Part shown: positions 37,438-44,775 of the stretch, in pieces | Layout: each line of letters opens with the position of its first letter | Numbering within the stretch: position 1 is the first letter of the stretch | Origin: Winogradskyella ursingii | GTDB lineage: Bacteria > Bacteroidota > Bacteroidia > Flavobacteriales > Flavobacteriaceae | Assembly: GCF_013403975.1 (NCBI RefSeq) | Contig: NZ_JABFDH010000002.1 | Location: 248,001 to 312,000, forward strand | Direction: 5' to 3' | Length of the DNA stretch: 64,000 nucleotides | Program-made: the position numbers and the translations under genes | The notes under the pieces: generated by a model | Told to the model about the DNA's origin: nothing | The model's input: the letters and a program-made list of their open reading frames with translations, nothing else | Databases searched by the model: none

Positions 37438-37457
37438 ATTCCTGCTACCGCAGGAAT
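37438..37457. repeat. ATTCCTGC/GCAGGAAT palindrome between convergent genes
   Basis: A perfect 8-bp inverted repeat with a 4-nt loop starts one base after the deacetylase stop and ends on the first base of the thioredoxin-like stop codon. It has the same core as the repeat at 42293-42363. It may serve as the transcription end for both convergent genes. Confidence 0.65.
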
Positions 37458-37753
37458 TAGACATACTCTTGAATAATGTCAATAAGCGTATCAGCATCCT
37501 GCTCACCACTATGTCTCCATTTCATTTCACCATTTTTGTAGATAATTAGTGTTGGCAGACCCTTCACTCGAAGTGCTTCGGCCAAATCCTTATTTTTATC
37601 TACATCTATTTTTATAACTTTTGCTTTATCGCCTAGGGCGGCTGCAACATCTCTAAGTACGGGATGCATAGCTATGGATTGATCATTCGATTCCGTGTAG
37701 AAGTCTAATAGTACAGGAATATCGACATCTATTAATTCCCCAAATTTTGACAT
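37457..37753 (-). CDS. Thioredoxin-fold protein lacking the CXXC active site
   Basis: This 98-residue single thioredoxin domain keeps the fold landmarks: PVLLDFYTES before helix 2, KAVIKIDVDKNKDLAEALRVKG-like spacing, the cis-proline GLPTLIIYKNGE and a C-terminal helix. At the active-site position NDQS stands where CGPC is expected, and the protein has no cysteine at all. It therefore cannot do dithiol chemistry and is more likely a binding or scaffold protein. I recall similar proteins with related replacements in other flavobacteria, so the loss appears fixed and not a recent mutation. It is convergent with the deacetylase gene. Confidence 0.85.
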   Translation of the reverse strand: MSKFGELIDVDIPVLLDFYTESNDQSIAMHPVLRDVAAALGDKAKVIKIDVDKNKDLAEALRVKGLPTLIIYKNGEMKWRHSGEQDADTLIDIIQEYV

Positions 37754-37859
37754 ACGTTGTATTTTTAATCAAACGTGTTTTACAAATCCATGTAAATTTT
37801 TTTATTAAAAACCTATCTGGTTTGTAACTACCATTATAAAAATAAGCAATTGTAAGTAA

Positions 37860-39089
37860 TTATGCTTCTTTTTTACCTCTTTTGAGTTCTATGACCGTAA
37901 TTTCTGGCCAAATACCCACACGTCCAGGATAACCTAAATAGCCAAATCCTCTGTTAACGTTAATAGTTTGTCCCAATTCCTCATAAATACCTGCCCAATG
38001 TTTATAACGCCATTTTACCGGACTCCATTTGATCCAACCCGGAATTTCTATGCCGAATTGCATACCGTGTGTATGACCGCTTAATGTCAAATGGTAATGA
38101 TAGTCATCTTGTATCACCACCTCATCCCAATGGCTTGGGTCGTGGCTCATTAATATTTTAAAATCCTTAGGATCAATATTTTCTGCCGCTTTCTTTAAGT
38201 CACCTGATTTTTTGAAACCACCTTTTCCCCAGTTTTCAACACCTACCAAAGCGATGCGCTCTCCATTTTTTTCTAGATAGCGACTTTCATTCAACAACAA
38301 ATCGAAACCAATTTCTTTTTGAATCAATTTTAAATCTTCAAGATTTTGAGCTTTTTCTTCTTTTGAAGGCCAATCTACATAATCGCCATAATCGTGATTA
38401 CCGAGCACGGAAAATTTTCCGTCTTTGGCTTTTAACCTTTCAAAAGTTTTCTTCCAAGGTAGCATTTCCGTAGCCTTATTATTTACCATATCACCTGTAA
38501 ACAATAGTACATCGGATTGTTGCTCGTTCACCAAATCAACAGCATATTCAATTTTCGCTTTATTATCAAAACTTCCTGAATGTATATCACTGATTTGTGT
38601 GATTCGGTAACCGTCGAAAGCTTGTGGCAGATCTTCAAAATGAAGCGTATATTTTAATACTCTAAAATTGTATTTTCCTTTATACATACCGTATAACAAA
38701 GATGTAAACGGAATGGCGGCTAAGCCCAAAGCAATCTGACTTACAAATTTTCGTCTTTCTGGTATATAAAATACCTCGCGTTTTGCTATAAACCTATCAT
38801 AAACACCAAACACACCTCGAATGATATCTTCTAAAAATAGTATGGGAACCAAAACCAAATTAAGTGCCATAAACGACAGTAGAAAACCAAAAGCATAACT
38901 TTTAATCGGACTCAACACACGTCCTTCTGATGCTCCAGTAAATTGATAGATAAAATTACCCGCAACAATTATGGCCACACCTATATAAAAATAGTGTATC
39001 CAAGAGTGTTTTGTTATCGTTTTTATAGCTTGAAAACCATAAAGCGTAAGCAAAATATAAACGATTGCAAAAATTATCCAGCGTGTCAT
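37860..39089 (-). CDS. Membrane-anchored calcineurin-like metallophosphoesterase (YkuE-like)
   Basis: This 409-residue protein has about three to four N-terminal helices (about 1-95 and 115-132), followed by a calcineurin-type phosphoesterase domain (about 150-400). Metal-ligand motifs are ISDIHSGSF, LLFTGDMVNN, VLGNHDYGD, MSHDPSHWDE and LSGHTHGMQFG. Membrane-anchored members of this group are thought to act on lipid-linked or nucleotide pyrophosphate substrates; the substrate here is unknown. It lies 42 nt downstream of the GH2 gene on the same strand and could be part of that transcript. Confidence 0.9.
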   Translation of the reverse strand: MTRWIIFAIVYILLTLYGFQAIKTITKHSWIHYFYIGVAIIVAGNFIYQFTGASEGRVLSPIKSYAFGFLLSFMALNLVLVPILFLEDIIRGVFGVYDRFIAKREVFYIPERRKFVSQIALGLAAIPFTSLLYGMYKGKYNFRVLKYTLHFEDLPQAFDGYRITQISDIHSGSFDNKAKIEYAVDLVNEQQSDVLLFTGDMVNNKATEMLPWKKTFERLKAKDGKFSVLGNHDYGDYVDWPSKEEKAQNLEDLKLIQKEIGFDLLLNESRYLEKNGERIALVGVENWGKGGFKKSGDLKKAAENIDPKDFKILMSHDPSHWDEVVIQDDYHYHLTLSGHTHGMQFGIEIPGWIKWSPVKWRYKHWAGIYEELGQTINVNRGFGYLGYPGRVGIWPEITVIELKRGKKEA

Positions 39090-39131
39090 AAATGGAATTT
39101 AAGGTGCAAATTTAGTGAACGAAACTACAAA

Positions 39132-41606
39132 CTATCTTATTAAATTGTTAATGCTCTTGATTCTAAAATTAACCGAATCCTTAATTTCTGTATAAAATTC
39201 AATAGCTTTTGATTGGTTAGGCAACAAGTCGAAAAAATTATCCGAAAAACGACCATTTGTTGTTGTGAAAAGAAACACATCTTTTTGAAGGGTTTTACTT
39301 GAAAATTCTATATTAAAACCATCATCAGTTTTGGTGACTTTCTTTTGAATTTCTCCTTGTTTCAGTTTTAAGTCCTTTGGTTTTACAAAGTAGAATCTGG
39401 AAGATTGATTATTGAAATTTGAAATTAAGACCGTTTCGCTTTTGTTGATTTGAACCGTATTTAAATCAAGTTGATACATTATTTCGCTTGAAGTGGGATT
39501 TGCCGTAACTTCTTTTGAATCTTCCCAAATCACGTTACCATTAAAATCCAATAATTGTAGTGAAAGTGTTCCTTGTTTTGATTCTAAATCATCATTTACA
39601 ATCCATGTTTTCAAAGTATTATTTTCAACTTTTGAAGAAATCAAAACATTCTCAAAACTACGTTTAGCTTTGTAATGTAACGCTTTCCAATGGCCTAAAA
39701 AATCAATACTACTCCATGATACTGCTGGCCAGCAATCGTTGAGTTGCCAATATAGTGTTCCCATATTATAAGGCTTTGCTCTACGTTGCGCTTCAATACC
39801 TTTTGTGATGCCGTAAGCTTGCAACAGCTGACTCACGTAAACATAATCCTCAGGATTTTCAGGAACTGGAAAATCGCGTTGCATATAGTCTTCTATAATT
39901 TGAAATCCTCTGGAATGTTTTTGATGGTTTTTAAAACCTTCAGAACTTATTTCAATCGAATCACTTTGATTAATATATCGTATCGTTTCATAACTCGGAA
40001 ACGACTGAAACCCAAACTCGCTCATAAAACGAGGAACGTTTTCTTCGAGATGCTCAAAAGGATAGCCATCGTGCCAAATCCACCAATCGTGTGCATCACC
40101 TTCGGTTTTGTATTTTGGATTTCCTCTGCCGTATTTAGGCGAGCTTTCCCAATAATCCGTATCGGTTAATTGCGAAACCGTATTTGGTAGAATAGAATCA
40201 AAGACCTTTAAATAGTTGTTCCAAATCTCTTCTTTTTCGGCTTCACTTCTACCAGCTTGCCAGCCCCAACGATGCCAACCTTCTGAGTTTTCGTTATTGC
40301 CACACCAAAGTGCAATTGAAGCGTGGTTTCTTAGTCTTTTGACATTGTCAATTGCTTCTTGCTGCACATTCCCTAAAAAGTCATCATCACCAAGATACAT
40401 GGCACATGCAAACATAAAATCTTGCCAAACGAGGATGCCCTTTTCGTCACATAAGTCATAAAACACATCATTTTCATAAATGCCTCCTCCCCAAACCCTG
40501 AGCATATTCATATTGGCATCCACGACATCACTCAACAATTTCTCATAATCGTCGTCCTTGACCTTATTTTGAAAACTGTGTTGCGGAATGTAATTCGCAC
40601 CTTTGGCAAACACTGGCACATCATTGACTTTGAAATAAAAGGATTCACCTATGCTGTCTTTTTCAGTTATTAGCTCAATAGTTCTCAATCCTTTTTTTAC
40701 CGATATGCTATCTAGGATTTTATCTCCTTCTTTGACGACTAGTTTAATGTCATATAAATATGGTTTACCAAGATTGTGTGGCCACCAGCGTTTTGGATTT
40801 TTGATTTGAAAATTTGTAGCCCAAGTGTAACCTTTAAATATTTCACTTGAAGATTTGTTTTTAATACCGTTTACATAAATAATATATGTGAGATTTTTAT
40901 CTAATTCGACACTAGATATTTTTTTGATATCTGCTAAAAGGTTAGAGTTTGAACTATTCAATGAGGTTTGTTTCACATAGATATCTGCAATTCTAAAATC
41001 ATTCCAACCCACCAATTTAATCGGTCTCCAAATTCCGCTAGTATTCAGTTTCGGTCCCCAATCCCAACCGTACTGAAACTGTGCTTTTCGGGTAAAAATG
41101 CGATTGCCTTCGGGTAGCCCATACGGTAATTTTGCTTTTTCTGTTTCTTCATATTTTGAAGTATGATCAAACAGGATTCGAATTTCATTGTCTTCTTTAA
41201 GAAGCGATTTAACATCTATGTCCCAAGCTCTAAAGGCATTATTAGCTTTAAGAATTAAACTATCATTCAAAAACACCGAAGCATAGGTGTCGAGACCTCC
41301 AAAATTGAGTGCTATATTTTTCTTTTGAAGGGTTTCCTCGTTAATAGAAAATGTGGTTTTGTATTCCCAATCGGCTTCGGAAACCCACTGCACTTTTTCT
41401 TCGTTATTGCCAATGAATGGGTCTTCAATAAGGTCGTGATCTAATAAATCTGAAAACACATTCCCAGGAACGGTTGCAGAGCGCCATACCGAATCTGTCG
41501 TTTTTTTGAATTGCCAATTATCATTAAGCTCAATTGTAACAGGAACATCATGATTAGGCTGACAACTAAAACAAACCAATATTAAAAATAGAAAACTATA
41601 TCGCAT
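39132..41606 (-). CDS. Beta-mannosidase, GH2 family, lipoprotein
   Basis: The protein has 824 residues with lipoprotein signal MRYSFLFLILVCFSC (Cys 15). The architecture is GH2: a sugar-binding jelly roll (about 25-190), an immunoglobulin-like domain (about 200-300), a TIM barrel (about 305-650) and C-terminal beta domains. The catalytic acid/base Glu is in WCGNNENSEGW (about residue 438) and the nucleophile Glu in MSEFGFQS (about residue 528). LRVWGGGIYE and LYWQLNDCWPAVSWSS are typical of beta-mannosidases. It releases mannose from Man-beta-1,4-GlcNAc ends. It overlaps cutC by 11 nt, so the two are probably translationally coupled, in the N-glycan-type degradation locus. Confidence 0.92.
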   Translation of the reverse strand: MRYSFLFLILVCFSCQPNHDVPVTIELNDNWQFKKTTDSVWRSATVPGNVFSDLLDHDLIEDPFIGNNEEKVQWVSEADWEYKTTFSINEETLQKKNIALNFGGLDTYASVFLNDSLILKANNAFRAWDIDVKSLLKEDNEIRILFDHTSKYEETEKAKLPYGLPEGNRIFTRKAQFQYGWDWGPKLNTSGIWRPIKLVGWNDFRIADIYVKQTSLNSSNSNLLADIKKISSVELDKNLTYIIYVNGIKNKSSSEIFKGYTWATNFQIKNPKRWWPHNLGKPYLYDIKLVVKEGDKILDSISVKKGLRTIELITEKDSIGESFYFKVNDVPVFAKGANYIPQHSFQNKVKDDDYEKLLSDVVDANMNMLRVWGGGIYENDVFYDLCDEKGILVWQDFMFACAMYLGDDDFLGNVQQEAIDNVKRLRNHASIALWCGNNENSEGWHRWGWQAGRSEAEKEEIWNNYLKVFDSILPNTVSQLTDTDYWESSPKYGRGNPKYKTEGDAHDWWIWHDGYPFEHLEENVPRFMSEFGFQSFPSYETIRYINQSDSIEISSEGFKNHQKHSRGFQIIEDYMQRDFPVPENPEDYVYVSQLLQAYGITKGIEAQRRAKPYNMGTLYWQLNDCWPAVSWSSIDFLGHWKALHYKAKRSFENVLISSKVENNTLKTWIVNDDLESKQGTLSLQLLDFNGNVIWEDSKEVTANPTSSEIMYQLDLNTVQINKSETVLISNFNNQSSRFYFVKPKDLKLKQGEIQKKVTKTDDGFNIEFSSKTLQKDVFLFTTTNGRFSDNFFDLLPNQSKAIEFYTEIKDSVNFRIKSINNLIR

Positions 41607-42285
41607 CTAAAATGGCTTTTATTTTTTGAGGGTCCGAAACGGTTAAATGTTTAGAAAACATGGAATTTTCTTGTTCTATTGTCGTTGAAGCTGACGCATG
41701 AATTTCCTTTAAACCAGCTTGTTTAAATTTAATTGCATTTTCAGAATTTACACCTCCTCCTGCTAATATTGTGATTCTTCCGTTTGCGATTCCGTTGAGT
41801 TCCTTTAGCAATTCCAGTCCTTCTTCAGCAGTAGATTGCTGACCAGAAGTCAATATTCTTTTAACTGCCATTCTAATGAGTTGCTCTAAAGCTTCTCTTG
41901 GGTTTTTAACCTCATCGAACGCACGATGAAATGTAAAATCCAATGGCTTAGATAGTTCAACCAATTCTTTTGTTCTCTTAATATCTATACTGTTATCGTC
42001 TTTTAAAACACCTGACACGATTCCGGCGCAACCTAATTCTTTGCATATCTCAATATCATGCTTCATGATTTCAAATTCATCATTGGAATACACAAAGTTT
42101 CCTCCTCTTGGCCGGATCAATACTAATACTGGAATGTTTATATTATCTATGACTTGTTTTAATAATCCATAAGATGGTGTGATTCCTCCAACACTCAATT
42201 CCTGACATAATTCTATGCGATGCGCTCCAGCTTGTTGAGCATTTTTTGCCGATTGATATGAGTTGGCGCAGATTTCTAGTTTCAT
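41596..42285 (-). CDS. cutC: CutC family protein
   Basis: The protein has 229 residues from the ATG at 42285, which gives the usual MKLEICANSYQSAKNAQQAG start. The ATG four codons earlier lies inside a palindromic repeat. The CutC TIM-barrel is evident: HRIELCQELSVGGITPSYG, VLIRPRGGNFVYS, GIVSGVLKDD, FHRAFDEV, RILTSGQ and ILAGGGVNSENA. The protein is cytoplasmic. CutC was named for copper tolerance, but its biochemical activity is poorly established. Here it sits inside a glycan-degradation operon (between GH20 and GH2), which hints at a carbohydrate-related role. That is inference only. Confidence 0.93.
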   Translation of the reverse strand: MKLEICANSYQSAKNAQQAGAHRIELCQELSVGGITPSYGLLKQVIDNINIPVLVLIRPRGGNFVYSNDEFEIMKHDIEICKELGCAGIVSGVLKDDNSIDIKRTKELVELSKPLDFTFHRAFDEVKNPREALEQLIRMAVKRILTSGQQSTAEEGLELLKELNGIANGRITILAGGGVNSENAIKFKQAGLKEIHASASTTIEQENSMFSKHLTVSDPQKIKAILDAI

Positions 42286-42292
42286 AGTTACT

Positions 42293-42363
42293 GTCATTCC
42301 TGCGCAGGCAGGAATCTAATTATTTTCAATTTCAAAGTGGATTCCTGCCTTCGCAGGAATGAC
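42293..42363. repeat. Large inverted repeat of two ATTCCTGC palindromes
   Basis: Two 24-nt arms (42293-42316 and 42340-42363) are inverted copies with one mismatch, around a 23-nt A/T-rich spacer. Each arm is itself a hairpin with core ATTCCTGC...GCAGGAAT. This belongs to the widespread class of extragenic palindromes seen in many bacterial genomes. A 60-codon frame running through it is not a gene. Confidence 0.8.
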
Positions 42364-42377
42364 AATCGTCTCGCCAC

Positions 42378-42464
42378 TTCGAGTGATTTCGATTTTATCG
42401 GAATTGTATCGAGAAGCAATTCTAAATGTTCTCGATACACCACGCTTTTGGCGTGGCACTCGAA
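42378..42464. repeat. 87-nt cloverleaf-forming element
   Basis: An outer stem TTCGAGTG/CACTCGAA (42378-42385 with 42457-42464) encloses three adjoining hairpins. The first is 42386-42404, an 8-bp stem with one T-G pair and a TTT loop. The second is 42405-42439, an 11-bp stem TGTATCGAGAA with a 13-nt loop. The third is 42440-42456, a 6-bp CCACGC stem with a 5-nt loop. No base at the four-way junction is unpaired. It lies between the GH20 stop and cutC. Origin and function are unknown. Confidence 0.8.
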
Positions 42465-42472
42465 CTGACGTA

Positions 42473-44740
42473 TCAATTCACAATTATCTCATCAATAAAT
42501 GTCCAAGCTTTATTGCCAGCACCTTGTTTTCCTTCTGGGATGGTGCCGTAGTTTGGGATTCTCAATTTTATGGTTTTTCCTTTCAGCTCTTTTTTAAGTT
42601 TGAATTCAACTATGTTCTTATCATTAGTTTGAAGCTTAATTTTTTCGATTTCTTCTTCAACTTCGATTTCGACTTCTAAAGGCGCATAAATCCACTGCCC
42701 ATTTCCGTTATAAAACCGTGTTTCAATGGAATTGATTTCCTTTTCCTCACCCAAATCAATCGTAATCTCAATATCCTCTCCCCAAAATCCCAACCATTCT
42801 TTATCACCATAACGGGAATCACTACCCCTAATGCCGTTAATCAACCCTTCTGATCCACTGCCAGAATACGCTTTATGCGGTGCTTTGTCAATAGCGATTT
42901 TTGCTCCAACAGCTTTATGAAAATTAATGCTTTGAGTGAATGTTTTTCCGAGTTGTTTATTCTCCTTAAAAACTGCTGCTTTAATCGTTGTGCTTTCAAA
43001 AATTGGTAATTGGGATTTATAAATTTTGGAATTTAAATCAGGCACACTACCATCCAAAGTATAACGAATGGTTTTGCCCTTAGTTAAGGTTTTAAGTTCA
43101 TAAAAAACACTATCATTTTTTGAAACCATATAACTGTCAATCTTATATAAATGATTGGCATAATTGATATCCAACGCGTCCAATCGGTTGTGAAACTTTT
43201 CTAATCGTGCTACAAAATCCTCGTAGTTTTTGTTTTCGGGTTTTGACCAAACAACTTCGCTCATAGCAAGCATTCTTGGGAAAGCCATATACTCCACTTG
43301 GTCTTCGGTTGGCATATATTCTGTCCAAACATTGCCTTGGGCTCCCAATACATACTTTGATTCTTCTACTGTTAATTCTTCCGGAATGGGATTAAATCCA
43401 TACACTTTTTCCAATGGCAAAAAGCCACCAATGGCCAAAGGTTCATCCTCATTTTCAGATTGGTAATAATCGAAATAACAGTGCGAAGTTGGTGTCATGA
43501 CAACATTATGCCCAGCCTTTGCTGCTTCTACTGCTCCACTAATTCCTCTCCAAGACATTACCGTGGCATTTGGTGCAAGACCACCTTCTAGAATTTCATC
43601 CCAACCGATGATTTGTCGGCCTTTAGAATTCAAAAAGCTTTCCATTTTTGTAATAAAATAACTTTGCAATTCGTGTTCGTCTTTTAGGCCTTCTGTTTCA
43701 ATTAAGGCTTGGCAGTGCTCACAATTTTTCCATCGTGTTTTTGGTGCTTCGTCGCCGCCAATATGAATGTATGTACTTGGAAACAATTCTAAAACCTCAT
43801 CTAAAACGTCTTCCAGAAAAGTGAACGTCTTTTCATTCGGACAATAAATATCCTCAAAAACGCCCCATTTTGTGGCAACTTCAATTTGCTCACCTGTACA
43901 GCCTAACTCAGGATAAGCTGCAATAGCAGCTTGTGCATGGCCTGGCATTTCAATTTCTGGGATTACCGTTACAAAGCGTTTTTTAGCATAAGCGACAATA
44001 GCCTTAATTTCATCTTGAGTGTAAAATCCACCATATCGCTTACCATCAAATTGATGTGGTTGATCGCTATAATGACCTATCAGCGTTTCATCTCTATAAG
44101 CCGAAATTTCCTGTAATTTTGGATATTTTTTAATCTCAATTCGCCAGCCTTGGTCGTCTGTTAGGTGCCAGTGAAAGGTGTTCATTTTTAACATAGCCAA
44201 GGCATCGATATATTTTTTAATGAACTCTACCGAAAACATATGGCGAGACACATCCAAGTGCATGCCTCTATATTGAAATTGTGGATAATCCCTTATTATA
44301 GTTGCTGATATAGCGATGTCTTTCCCTTTAAATTTACCTGTTTCAAATTCGGCAGGTAATAATTGCCTCAAACTTTGTACTGCATAAAATGCGCCTTGAG
44401 CAGTGGCAGCACTGATTTCTATATGTATTGGGTTGACTTCAATCCTATAGCCTTCAGGATTTGAAATGGCGGAATCCTTAACAAAATTAATTCTGTTTTC
44501 GACTCCCTTTGCTCTTTTCAATCCTGGTTTTAGAAATTCCGAAAGAAAATTTCCGGCAATACTAAATTCATCTTCAAAATGTATGGTGGTTTCAGATGAT
44601 AACACAAACTGACCATCTCTAAATTCTTGATTTACAGGCGCAGGAATTAGTAATGCGTTGGCTGTTTCAACTTCATATTCAACACAACCAAAAATGAACT
44701 TTGATAAAAGTAAAATGAAGGCGATTTTCTTGAAATGCAT
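42473..44740 (-). CDS. Beta-N-acetylhexosaminidase, GH20 family, lipoprotein
   Basis: The protein has 755 residues with lipoprotein signal MHFKKIAFILLLSKFIFGC (Cys 19). The N-terminal GH20b domain (about 30-150) precedes the GH20 TIM barrel (about 155-510), with HIGGDEAPKTRW containing the catalytic Asp330-Glu331 pair and FHWHLTDDQGWR at the substrate site. The C-terminal third holds a chitobiase-like beta domain (about 540-620, TIRYTLDGSVPD) and an F5/8 type C-like carbohydrate-binding module (about 625-755). It removes terminal GlcNAc/GalNAc, acting outside the cytoplasm. It is divergent from the GH92 gene across only 35 nt. Confidence 0.94.
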   Translation of the reverse strand: MHFKKIAFILLLSKFIFGCVEYEVETANALLIPAPVNQEFRDGQFVLSSETTIHFEDEFSIAGNFLSEFLKPGLKRAKGVENRINFVKDSAISNPEGYRIEVNPIHIEISAATAQGAFYAVQSLRQLLPAEFETGKFKGKDIAISATIIRDYPQFQYRGMHLDVSRHMFSVEFIKKYIDALAMLKMNTFHWHLTDDQGWRIEIKKYPKLQEISAYRDETLIGHYSDQPHQFDGKRYGGFYTQDEIKAIVAYAKKRFVTVIPEIEMPGHAQAAIAAYPELGCTGEQIEVATKWGVFEDIYCPNEKTFTFLEDVLDEVLELFPSTYIHIGGDEAPKTRWKNCEHCQALIETEGLKDEHELQSYFITKMESFLNSKGRQIIGWDEILEGGLAPNATVMSWRGISGAVEAAKAGHNVVMTPTSHCYFDYYQSENEDEPLAIGGFLPLEKVYGFNPIPEELTVEESKYVLGAQGNVWTEYMPTEDQVEYMAFPRMLAMSEVVWSKPENKNYEDFVARLEKFHNRLDALDINYANHLYKIDSYMVSKNDSVFYELKTLTKGKTIRYTLDGSVPDLNSKIYKSQLPIFESTTIKAAVFKENKQLGKTFTQSINFHKAVGAKIAIDKAPHKAYSGSGSEGLINGIRGSDSRYGDKEWLGFWGEDIEITIDLGEEKEINSIETRFYNGNGQWIYAPLEVEIEVEEEIEKIKLQTNDKNIVEFKLKKELKGKTIKLRIPNYGTIPEGKQGAGNKAWTFIDEIIVN

Positions 44741-44775
44741 TTTAGTATATTAGTTGCATTAAAATTAGCAATCTT

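Noticed and set aside
42300..42470. CRISPR array
   Set aside because: The repeats are two inverted palindromes and one cloverleaf, not regularly spaced direct repeats, and no cas genes are present.
42294..42476. 60-codon minus-strand frame across the cutC-GH20 gap
   Set aside because: It runs through the palindromic repeat and the cloverleaf element; its coding content is just translated repeats.
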